Assembly: GCF_016658865.1 (NCBI RefSeq)
Contig: NZ_CP067992.1
Location: forward strand, 267,001 to 331,000
Direction: 5' to 3'
From: Streptococcus mitis
GTDB lineage: Bacteria > Bacillota > Bacilli > Lactobacillales > Streptococcaceae
Length of the DNA stretch: 64,000 nt
Shown: piece after piece, positions 38,904 to 46,238 of the stretch
Layout of the letters: each line of letters begins with the position of its first letter
Position numbering within the stretch: position 1 is the stretch's first letter
Notes under the pieces: model-generated
Seen by the model: only the letters and a program-made list of their open reading frames with translations
What the model was told of the DNA's origin: nothing
Database searches by the model: none
Translations under genes and position numbers: made by a program

Positions 38904-39073
38904 TGGGGTGTTAATGAAGCATGAGTATGGTGAAATAGATGGAAAACGTGGTCAGGTAATCCGAGTTTATTGAGCAGTGTTATGATTGTTGCACGGTTGT
39001 TTTGGTTAGACATGTGATTTCCATAATTTATAGATTTGTTTGAGGAAATCGTTTTTTTGAAATAGCTATCCAT
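38904..39073 (-). pseudogene. Second integrase fragment
   Basis: In another frame on the same strand the sequence reads NKLGLPDHVFHLFHHTHASL, which resembles the x-RHTHASL box of phage-type tyrosine recombinases with the catalytic Arg changed to His. It runs straight into the fragment at 38536-38903 in a different frame. Too short and altered to be functional. Confidence 0.5.
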
Positions 39074-39430
39074 ATCATTATTGAAATTCTTTAAACCATT
39101 AAGAATAGTAGCTAGAACAGATCGTTTCCGATTTCAAGAATTTATGTTTAGCAGATTTTTTTAAAAGGATATTTTCCTTAATGTTAGACTTTTATGAATT
39201 GGCTCAAATATGGAAAAATATTGAAAGAGCCAACTCTGTACTGAATAGGATTAGATCCTTTTTCATTTGATTTTAAATAACTTGAAAATATGATAAAATA
39301 AAATAAAAATATTTTTAAAGTGTTACCCGACTTTATTCGAGGGATCATACTATCCCTTCTTATTTAATGAATTCGTGGTATTCTTTCGCTTGTTTTAATA
39401 CAGAAAAGTTTTAGAAGGGGGTTACTCAGT
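39074..39430. other. AT-rich gap before the type VII effector array
   Basis: No gene recognised. Candidate signals on the plus strand: TGATAAAAT (39291-39299, extended -10) and TGGTATTCT (39376-39384), and a small GGGAT/ATCCC hairpin at 39341-39356. AAGGGGG before the next ATG is a strong ribosome site. Confidence 0.4.
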
Positions 39431-39832
39431 ATGTCGTTATGGGATGCGTGGTTTGGAACAGACACAGAAAAGAAAAGGGAACAATATAGAGCATTGTACA
39501 ATGACTTGAACAGTCAATTAAAAAGCTTTAATTCTAAATTAAAAACAATGGAAGGAAAAGTCGATAGCTATAACAGTTCTCGATCTTCAATGAGTTTAAG
39601 TTTTATTCCAGAGGATGTTTTTAGTGATAGCGAAGATCGAGTAAAAGGAAAAGTTGATACTGTACGAACCAATCAGTCTAGAGATGCAAAAAGCTTATCG
39701 AGTGCTGTTGATGCAGCCTATGAACGATACAAATACTATGAGCGTTTAGCTGAGCAAGAACGCCGGGAGAGGGAGGCAGAGGCGAGACGTCAAGCTGAAG
39801 AACGTAGGCAAAGAAACCGTAGAAGGAGGTAA
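39431..39832 (+). CDS. Type VII effector partner, helical protein with Arg-rich tail
   Basis: A 133-residue protein predicted to be mostly helical. The first 60 residues look like an Esx-type helix pair without a clear WXG (opening MSLWDAWFGTDTEKKREQY), then SLSFIPEDVF, a second coiled-coil, and a strikingly charged tail (AEQERREREAEARRQAEE then RRQRNRRRR). It starts the five-gene module that ends in an EsaD-like toxin and holds the place of EsxC in the staphylococcal order. No firm family match from memory, so function as a secretion partner is inferred from position and helical character. Confidence 0.75.
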   Translation: MSLWDAWFGTDTEKKREQYRALYNDLNSQLKSFNSKLKTMEGKVDSYNSSRSSMSLSFIPEDVFSDSEDRVKGKVDTVRTNQSRDAKSLSSAVDAAYERYKYYERLAEQERREREAEARRQAEERRQRNRRRR

Positions 39833-39837
39833 GTTCA

Positions 39838-40137
39838 ATGGCAGATTTAAAAATAAAATATAAGGATCTAGAGACAGCTATTCAGCTTTCAAAAGAAATT
39901 AATCAGGAATTGACAAGTTCCTACCAAACTGTCACTCAATTAAAAAGTTATCTCCAGTCAGCCAAGTGGTCTGGGAAAACAAAGGTGGCTTTTGAGTCCT
40001 ATCTAGACATCATCCATAAATACCATAAAGATTTGAGAACTATTATGGAAGAACATGAAAAAGCAGTAACAAGTTTGAAAAACTCCATTGATAGCTATAA
40101 TAGTTCATCGGAAGTTGCATCAATTAAAGGGTTGTAA
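39838..40137 (+). CDS. WXG100-superfamily protein, EsxB-like
   Basis: A 99-residue helical hairpin protein with W44-S45-G46 in the expected turn (AKWSGKTKVAFESYL), which fits the WXG100 fold. The C-terminal half (EEHEKAVTSLKNSIDSYN, ending SIKGL) resembles the end of staphylococcal EsxB as I remember it. Such proteins pair with effectors or with each other and leave the cell through EssC. It starts six bases after the preceding gene with an AAGGAGG site. Confidence 0.82.
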   Translation: MADLKIKYKDLETAIQLSKEINQELTSSYQTVTQLKSYLQSAKWSGKTKVAFESYLDIIHKYHKDLRTIMEEHEKAVTSLKNSIDSYNSSSEVASIKGL

Positions 40138-40139
40138 GT

Positions 40140-40838
40140 ATGTCAAATAAAGAAACTTTTTCCATTCACGAACTCCATTATCTGATTGGTTCCTTTGACG
40201 GGGAACTAATACCTGGTTTGCCAACACTAGACGATATTGTAACTGCTTCTGAACTAGTGTGGACGATAGCTAAGGAAGCTCTTGAGAAAAAAGGCCTAGT
40301 TAATGAGGATGGTTCTTTGACAAAATCGGGTTTTACCATAGTTGAAACTCTACGGGAGTATTGCTTAGGAACAACCTTGATCATTCTGAATAATTTCTAT
40401 TTCATGCACTGCCGTGACAGCGACTTCTCTATTCTTATCATTGATACTGGTCAGGGATATCAACTTGCCAAGATTAGTCCTATGAGTCGCTTATTATTGC
40501 TTCAAGATAAGTTATCGCTTGTGACAAGGATTCCTCTGGAAGATGAGGTTGATTTTCTAACTGAAAGAAGACAACTCACTTCTGATATCGAAACAGCTTT
40601 AGCATCTGATCAAGTTCTGATGGTACAGTATTATCCTTTGGAACAAATGTGCGAGACCAGACACGCAGCACTATTGACATCTTCTTATCTCTTTGTTGAA
40701 GAAGAGGGAGAATTGCTGGGATTTGATGTGAATCAAGAGGAGTTATATCGTTTTAGTCAATACTATTTCCTTGAGAGATTGTATAGTTGGCTTTCTATTC
40801 CGTTTAGAGAGGAGGATTTTGAAAATGGTTCTAATTGA
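40140..40838 (+). CDS. Probable effector chaperone (EsaE/EspG-like position)
   Basis: A 232-residue acidic soluble protein with no signal or membrane helix and alternating helix/strand character (FSIHELHYLIGSFDGELIPGLP at the start). In the module order it takes the place of EsaE/EssE, the cytoplasmic chaperone that carries EsaD to the secretion machine in Staphylococcus. The overall look recalls EspG-fold chaperones. I cannot confirm a family match. It overlaps the next gene by 14 bases. Confidence 0.6.
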   Translation: MSNKETFSIHELHYLIGSFDGELIPGLPTLDDIVTASELVWTIAKEALEKKGLVNEDGSLTKSGFTIVETLREYCLGTTLIILNNFYFMHCRDSDFSILIIDTGQGYQLAKISPMSRLLLLQDKLSLVTRIPLEDEVDFLTERRQLTSDIETALASDQVLMVQYYPLEQMCETRHAALLTSSYLFVEEEGELLGFDVNQEELYRFSQYYFLERLYSWLSIPFREEDFENGSN

Positions 40839-41220
40839 AGCTACTACAATGGATGGTGGTGGATCTAACGAAATCGTCATGAATCCTGATGAATTACAGG
40901 CAATCATGCGTTACATCACCACAGTTGAGGTTTCATTTCAAAATAATTTGGCTCCAAAATTGAAGAGCCTTTCTGAAACAAAATATTATGAGGGTGGAGA
41001 AGCCTCCAAGGCAATGGATCACTATTCTAAAATGCTCAACAAAGTGAATGAAGTTGGCGACCTATATCGACGTGCCAATAGTGAAATTTTAAGTATGATG
41101 GGACAGTGGCTCCAACAAGATGCTCAGTTGCGAGATGATTTTCTAAATGGTCTTTCTTCTAACCCTACTCTGGTACAAAACTTAGAAACTCTGGGAATGA
41201 TTCCGCGAGGTGACCAATGA
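40825..41220 (+). CDS. Small type VII partner protein (EsxD-like position)
   Basis: A 131-residue helical protein with Y55-E56-G57 at the turn of a predicted hairpin, a plausible degenerate WXG. The ATG at 40825 follows GAGGAGG inside the end of the preceding gene. The stop overlaps the toxin start (ATGA), so the two are made together. The 3' part of this gene is repeated in front of the other toxin heads in the array (43869 and 49471), which argues that partner and toxin head travel as one unit. Confidence 0.75.
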   Translation: MVLIEATTMDGGGSNEIVMNPDELQAIMRYITTVEVSFQNNLAPKLKSLSETKYYEGGEASKAMDHYSKMLNKVNEVGDLYRRANSEILSMMGQWLQQDAQLRDDFLNGLSSNPTLVQNLETLGMIPRGDQ

Positions 41221-42284
41221 CCAAAGATGTAGAACTTCATTCATCGACCTGGAAGACGATGAAACAAGCCATTACGGGACTTACTGAAAATTCCACAATC
41301 TCTAGCAGCGGCTATGGGAATTACACCAATGCTCAAGCAGGAGCCTATGGTATTGGAACAGCTTCAACCGGATTTGCCAAACGAGTAGAAGAGCTGGTCA
41401 AGATTTCTGAGAAGGTTCAACGCTTGATAGCAGAAAAGGATACGGACGGTGCTGTGTCCTATAGCTATCATGATGACACAAGCACGGCACAAACTCTGCA
41501 ATCCAAACTCTCCACCTTGGAGCGGTATGCGGGGAATGTTCCCACCTACATCAAGGATAAAATCGACCATCCCTTCTATGAGGCTATGGACAAGGTAGGA
41601 GCCAAGCTCGAAGCCCTCAACATTCAACAGTATAAAACGACTAACAAGGTTGGTTATAAGCGAATTGAATCTATGACAGATCCCTATGGCCATCCCGTCG
41701 GTACCAAGGAAGTCGTCCCTGCTGAGATTGGGATTGACGAACTCTACAAGGTTGATAGCCCTTATAGAACGGCTCTACAGAAAAGCTACGAGGAGTTCAA
41801 GAAAAGCAAGGACTATAAGGAACACAAGCTGACGGAGACAGAATATGTCCAAGCCATGCACCAAACTCGAGCTTTCGAGTATGTATCGATTGACGACGAG
41901 AAATCTAAGATAGAGATGTGGCGGGATATCGCTCTAGGAGTTGGCCTTGTTGTCTTGACTATTTTCTGTCCCCCAGCAGGAGCCGTAGCAGGAGTAGCCT
42001 TGGCTAGTGCTGACATGTACTCAGCAGCGACCGGTAAGGACTGGGGCACTGGACGAGAGTTGGACACATCCGAGAGAACACTGAGGGGAACCTTTGCCTT
42101 GTTTGACTTGATACCAGCAGGGAAATACCTAGGGACTTTAGCCAAGACAGGAAAGACAGCAGGGCTCACTGCCGTTAAGAATAGTCTCAAAACGACCTTG
42201 AAAGAAGGTTTGGAACAAGGAGCTAGGAACCTGGATAGTTTCAAAGGTGTCTTGAAGAATGCCAAGGGCTTGGGGGATAATGTT
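41132..42284 (+). repeat. Head repeat, copy 1 (partner tail plus toxin residues 1-356)
   Basis: Nearly identical to 43869-45021 at an offset of 2737 bases; both end at the same codon, after which the toxins diverge. Its first part also matches 49471-49914. Confidence 0.9.
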
Positions 42285-43145
42285 TATCACTCCTTATCTA
42301 CTTACCGTAAACAAATCACCCATCAGCTAAAAAATTCAGTGGATGAAAAAGTTTTAAACCTAAGCAAGGCTACCCAAGAGGGACTGGAGCGAGCCAAGCA
42401 GTTTACTTTGGAAGTACCGACTATCAGAAGTACGCAGGTAGCACCTGTTGGTTCTGCCAATATACACGCGTTCTCTACACGTGATACAACAACCATGAAA
42501 TTGGGAGACACAGGTCTAGGAAAGAGCTTGGATAATCTAGCTTCTAAAGCAAAGAATGTAGAAAACGCCCGACTGGATAAACTCAGAGCTCGTAATGCTT
42601 TCTATACAACCAAGGAAGAGTGGATGAAGGAGATGAAAGAAGGGGATGTCTTCCTACATACCGATGTCCACAGCAAGATTGAAATCCTCAAGCAAAGAGG
42701 GATCATATCAGAGGTTGATGACGGCACTATTGAACTTATCAGTAATATGCGCAAAGGAAACTACGGCGAGATGACTACGGACGAGATCTATCGTCAGCTG
42801 GGTTATGAGCGCATCAGTCTGGACATGACCACAGAAATCGATGGAGCCACCCACCATGGAATTGATGGGGTCTACCACAATCCTAATGGGCACCCGCCTT
42901 ATATCATCGCAGAAGCTAAGTATGGCAGTGCTCGCTTAAGTTACTTGAAGAATTCGAAAATCAAGCAGATGAGTCATCCGTGGGTAGAACGCAGATTGAA
43001 AGATGCAGTCGGTAAAGGAACGTATGATGAAATTGATAGAGCGATGAAGCACGGAGATGTTGGTTATCAGTTAGTGAAGGTTAGGAAGAATGGCGACATT
43101 ATGATAAATAATCTCGATAAGAAGGCGAATATTATCCGCCCATAG
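41217..43145 (+). CDS. EsaD-like type VII toxin with PoNe nuclease tip
   Basis: A 642-residue secreted polymorphic toxin. Domains: helical N-terminal head (1-190, starting MTKDVE as in staphylococcal EsaD), an Ala/Gly-rich hydrophobic segment (about 238-268), a pre-toxin TG motif (ATGKDWGTGRELDTSERTLRG), a linker, and a C-terminal tip (about 465-642). The tip has the PD-(D/E)xK nuclease pattern with Asp550 in GIDGVY and Glu566-x-Lys568 in IIAEAKYG, the layout of the PoNe DNase family. A PoNi-type gene follows 15 bases later and should protect the producer. The canonical LXG motif is absent. Activity is inferred from motif plus immunity partner. Confidence 0.85.
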   Translation: MTKDVELHSSTWKTMKQAITGLTENSTISSSGYGNYTNAQAGAYGIGTASTGFAKRVEELVKISEKVQRLIAEKDTDGAVSYSYHDDTSTAQTLQSKLSTLERYAGNVPTYIKDKIDHPFYEAMDKVGAKLEALNIQQYKTTNKVGYKRIESMTDPYGHPVGTKEVVPAEIGIDELYKVDSPYRTALQKSYEEFKKSKDYKEHKLTETEYVQAMHQTRAFEYVSIDDEKSKIEMWRDIALGVGLVVLTIFCPPAGAVAGVALASADMYSAATGKDWGTGRELDTSERTLRGTFALFDLIPAGKYLGTLAKTGKTAGLTAVKNSLKTTLKEGLEQGARNLDSFKGVLKNAKGLGDNVYHSLSTYRKQITHQLKNSVDEKVLNLSKATQEGLERAKQFTLEVPTIRSTQVAPVGSANIHAFSTRDTTTMKLGDTGLGKSLDNLASKAKNVENARLDKLRARNAFYTTKEEWMKEMKEGDVFLHTDVHSKIEILKQRGIISEVDDGTIELISNMRKGNYGEMTTDEIYRQLGYERISLDMTTEIDGATHHGIDGVYHNPNGHPPYIIAEAKYGSARLSYLKNSKIKQMSHPWVERRLKDAVGKGTYDEIDRAMKHGDVGYQLVKVRKNGDIMINNLDKKANIIRP

Positions 43146-43160
43146 AAAAGGAGTTAATAC

Positions 43161-43820
43161 ATGTTAAGAGATAAAATTCAAACAGAGGAATATTTCCAAG
43201 AAAATTTTGTATGGTATTCTAAAACATTACAGAGAAAAATAACTGAATTTCCTGATATAAATCCAGAGTATTATGAGCACCATTTTAGATCTATGGTTAT
43301 TAATTATGAAGATTTATTAAGAGTTGGCTACTCTTTAGGGAAGGATGTTCAGGAGCTCTTTCCTTATTACCAAGGGATCCTCTCCAACTTAAAAGAGGTC
43401 GCTTCGGAAGGAGTTCCTTTTGACTTGGCGGTTGATATATTTGCCTTAGGAGTTCTTTATAGTGAGCGTAAGGAAGAGTTTTTGGATGATTTGAAGGCTA
43501 TTTATGAGCAGATGGACCACACAGATGGCTTGATTGAATACTATATGGTTTATCTATTCCATGATAAGATAGTTCCTTTCCATTCGATTTTAGAGTATCA
43601 AAATATGATTGAGGACACCTATGAGAGTGTAGCCAAGGCGCAGGGCTTCTGGTACTATAGCCACTCAGATGCCCCATGGTATAATAATCATACCAAAGAT
43701 ACTTATGTGGGCTACTGGAGTTTTGACACCGCCGCAACTTGCAAAATCAAAGGAATCTACGACGAACGCTTGAAAGACCTAGAATATTTCCCATATGACC
43801 TTCTAGTCCAAGAAAATTAA
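43161..43820 (+). CDS. PoNi-type immunity protein (DUF1910/DUF1911)
   Basis: A 219-residue acidic cytoplasmic protein with an N-terminal helical part (DUF1910-like, about 1-100) and a C-terminal DUF1911-like part (about 110-219) ending in the family pattern YWSFDTAATCKIKGI. PoNi proteins neutralise PoNe DNases. It lies 15 bases after the toxin with an AAAAGGAG site and is followed by a terminator. The first 65 or so residues differ from the second PoNi copy at 47640 while the rest is nearly the same. Confidence 0.87.
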   Translation: MLRDKIQTEEYFQENFVWYSKTLQRKITEFPDINPEYYEHHFRSMVINYEDLLRVGYSLGKDVQELFPYYQGILSNLKEVASEGVPFDLAVDIFALGVLYSERKEEFLDDLKAIYEQMDHTDGLIEYYMVYLFHDKIVPFHSILEYQNMIEDTYESVAKAQGFWYYSHSDAPWYNNHTKDTYVGYWSFDTAATCKIKGIYDERLKDLEYFPYDLLVQEN

Positions 43821-43821
43821 G

Positions 43822-43848
43822 AAAACTGGGTTTCTACCCAGTTTTTAT
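43822..43848 (+). terminator. Terminator after the first toxin-immunity pair
   Basis: AAAACTGGG/CCCAGTTTT stem with a 6-base loop and a T tail. The same hairpin follows the second PoNi gene at 48307. Confidence 0.88.
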
Positions 43849-43868
43849 CAAACAAGATACCAAGTTTA

Positions 43869-43957
43869 GAGATGATTTTCTAAATGGTTTTTCTTCTAAT
43901 CCTACTCTGGTACAAAACTTAGAAACTATGGGAATGATTCCGCGAGGTGACCAATGA
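43869..43957 (+). pseudogene. 3' fragment of the partner gene (second toxin)
   Basis: The last 29 codons of the 131-residue partner (RDDFLNGFSSNPTLVQNLET to the end) recur here in front of the second toxin, without a start codon. It retains the ribosome site of the toxin (CCGCGAGGTGACCA) and the ATGA overlap. It is likely a recombination remnant that keeps toxin translation signals intact. Confidence 0.85.
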
Positions 43958-45021
43958 CCAAAGATGTAGAACTTCATTCATCGACCTGGAAGACGATGAA
44001 ACAAGCCATTACGGGACTTACTGAAAATTCCACAATCTCTAGCAGCGGCTATGGGAATTACACCAATGCTCAAGCAGGAGCCTATGGTATTGGAACAGCT
44101 TCAACCGGATTTGCCAAACGAGTAGAAGAGCTGGTCAAGATTTCTGAGAAGGTTCAACGCTTGATAGCAGAAAAGGATACGGACGGTGCTGTGTCCTATA
44201 GCTATCATGATGACACAAGCACGGCACAAACTCTGCAATCCAAACTCTCTACCTTGGAGCGGTATGCAGGAAATGTTCCCACCTACATCAAGGATAAAAT
44301 CGACCGCCCCTTCTATGAGGCGATGGACAAGGTAGGAGCCAAGCTCGAAGCCCTCAACATTCAACAGTATAAAACGACTAACAAGGTTGGTTATAAGCGA
44401 ATTGAATCTATGACAGATCCCTATGGTCATCCCGTCGGTACCAAGGAAGTCGTCCCTGCTGAGATTGGGATCGACGAACTCTACAAGGTTGATAGCCCTT
44501 ATAGAACGGTTCTACAGAAAAGCTACGAGGAGTTCAAAAACAGCAAGGACTATAAGGAACACAAGCTGACGGAGACAGAATATGTCCAAGCCATGCACCA
44601 AACTCGAGCTTTCGAGTATGTATCGATAGATGACGAGAAATCTAAGATAGAGATGTGGCGGGATATCGCTCTGGGAGTTGGCCTTGTTGTCTTGACTATT
44701 TTCTGTCCCCCAGCAGGAGCCGTAGCAGGAGTAGCCTTGGCTAGTGCTGACATGTACTCAGCAGCTACCGGTAAGGACTGGGGCACTGGACGAGAGTTAG
44801 ATGCGACCGAGAGAACACTGAGGGGAACCTTTGCCTTGTTTGACTTGATACCAGCAGGGAAATACCTAGGGACTTTAGCCAAGACAGGAAAGACAGCAGG
44901 GCTTACTGCCGTTAAGAATAGTCTCAAAACGACTTTGAAAGAAGGCTTGGAACAAGGAGCTAAGAACTTAGACAGTTTCAAAGGTGTCTTGAAGAATGCC
45001 AAGGGCTTGGGGGATAATGTC
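43869..45021 (+). repeat. Head repeat, copy 2
   Basis: Direct repeat of 41132-42284 with scattered single-base differences. Confidence 0.9.
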
Positions 45022-45834
45022 CTTTCCCAAATTAAAACCTATGGCAAACAGCTAGATAATCTCCGCCCAAGTAAGATTTTATCGAATTCGGCAGAAAGCC
45101 TTAGCAATGGTCTACGAAATGCGGACAATATGCTCAGTGAAGCAGCTCAGAACTTCCGTCTGAATATTGGGCTGGAGCCACAACTAGCGAGTGGTGTCAT
45201 GTCAAGTAGTGGAGGGAAGTTATCTCATTTAGCAGATAATCTCAGTGCTTTCGCGAAGAATCTAGATGGTAGTGTGGATGATGTCGTGGAAGCCAACCGG
45301 TTCTCCTCAGAGTGGCATAATTTGCAGAAAAGTTTTCCGGATTCAGGATTATCAGAACGACAATCAGAAAAGATAGTCAATATTAAACCAAGTGAAACAA
45401 TTAAACGACCAGATCCGGAGCAATATTTGAGTTCTAATTATATTAAAGAACATAATGCCTTATTTGACGAAGGGGTGGCAGCTTTTGCTAAAAATGATTA
45501 TTGGATTCAAAAAGAAGGTTATTTTGGTCGACCGGATGGTGCATTTGTCTTTCCAAAAGATGTAGCTGAAGCTATGGTCAAGGAAGCTGATGGTGATCCC
45601 CATGTACTTGAAAAACTTTTGGGACTTGATAAAGGTAGTCTTGGAAATAATCCAATTATGATCGAACCTAAGGAAGTTGAAAATCTGAGGATTCCAAGTG
45701 GCAATGAGGGCGGAGCAAGCGGGAATGTTCAATGGCGTCCGGGTGGTAAGACCTATCCGGGTGGTGTTCCAGAATCTGTGATTGACAGAGTTCCTAAAGA
45801 TAAATTGAACATTAAAGAATTGTGGAGTGAATAA
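43954..45834 (+). CDS. EsaD-like type VII toxin with an unassigned tip
   Basis: A 626-residue toxin whose first 356 residues are almost identical to those of the toxin at 41217 (same head, hydrophobic segment and TG motif). It then switches to a new linker and a tip from about residue 449. The tip contains DGAFVFPKDVAEAM, LLGLDKGSLG, IPSGNEGG and QWRPGGKTYPGGVPESVID. The same tip, with similar sequence throughout, ends the LXG toxin at 61174. The next gene belongs to the matching immunity family. No catalytic class can be named from the motifs. The toxin has no intact partner genes of its own and would have to use those at 39431-41220. Confidence 0.85.
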   Translation: MTKDVELHSSTWKTMKQAITGLTENSTISSSGYGNYTNAQAGAYGIGTASTGFAKRVEELVKISEKVQRLIAEKDTDGAVSYSYHDDTSTAQTLQSKLSTLERYAGNVPTYIKDKIDRPFYEAMDKVGAKLEALNIQQYKTTNKVGYKRIESMTDPYGHPVGTKEVVPAEIGIDELYKVDSPYRTVLQKSYEEFKNSKDYKEHKLTETEYVQAMHQTRAFEYVSIDDEKSKIEMWRDIALGVGLVVLTIFCPPAGAVAGVALASADMYSAATGKDWGTGRELDATERTLRGTFALFDLIPAGKYLGTLAKTGKTAGLTAVKNSLKTTLKEGLEQGAKNLDSFKGVLKNAKGLGDNVLSQIKTYGKQLDNLRPSKILSNSAESLSNGLRNADNMLSEAAQNFRLNIGLEPQLASGVMSSSGGKLSHLADNLSAFAKNLDGSVDDVVEANRFSSEWHNLQKSFPDSGLSERQSEKIVNIKPSETIKRPDPEQYLSSNYIKEHNALFDEGVAAFAKNDYWIQKEGYFGRPDGAFVFPKDVAEAMVKEADGDPHVLEKLLGLDKGSLGNNPIMIEPKEVENLRIPSGNEGGASGNVQWRPGGKTYPGGVPESVIDRVPKDKLNIKELWSE

Positions 45835-45836
45835 TA

Positions 45837-46196
45837 ATGAAAGAAATACCAACAAAAAAAGGTGATATGTTAGAAATTTATGAAGCCAATGGTAAGTATA
45901 TTTTAAAGTATCCAACTTTCAATATCACCATGCCAGAGGTTGTTAAAGAAATCCCTAAAGAAGCAGTGGATAGCTATTTAGCAGGAGAACATGATGGTGA
46001 AGAATTAATTAATTATGCTAATTTCGGATTTTGGAAATCAAAAATTAGTCAAGAAGATGCTAATATACAATTTTTAAGAGATAATCCAGAATTTCTTCTT
46101 ATTGATACAGATAGAAAGAGACACTATTTCTCCGAAAAAGAATTTGAAGAATTGTTGAAAAAAGCTCATGAAGTTTCTGATGCAGACGATAAGTAA
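45837..46196 (+). CDS. Cognate immunity protein of the second toxin
   Basis: A 119-residue acidic protein starting two bases after the toxin stop. It aligns well with the first half of the immunity gene at 63004: GDMLEIYEANGKYILKYPTF, MPEVVKEIPKEA, AGEHDGEELINYA and FGFWKSK recur there with small changes. Both genes follow the same toxin tip, so an immunity role is well supported by context. I do not recognise the family; the C-terminal helix LLKKAHEVSDADDK is short. Confidence 0.8.
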   Translation: MKEIPTKKGDMLEIYEANGKYILKYPTFNITMPEVVKEIPKEAVDSYLAGEHDGEELINYANFGFWKSKISQEDANIQFLRDNPEFLLIDTDRKRHYFSEKEFEELLKKAHEVSDADDK

Positions 46197-46238
46197 TCAT
46201 TCCCTACATTAAAGAATATAAGAGGCAGAGTTCTTGCT

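Noticed and set aside
41217..43145. LXG toxin label for the EsaD-like toxins
   Set aside because: No LXG motif in the N-terminal helices, and the partner gene set differs from the LXG operon at 60108. The layout fits EsaD better.
46200..46235. Terminator after the second toxin's immunity gene
   Set aside because: An 8-bp inverted repeat (AAGAGGCA/TGTCTCTT) is present but no T tract follows.
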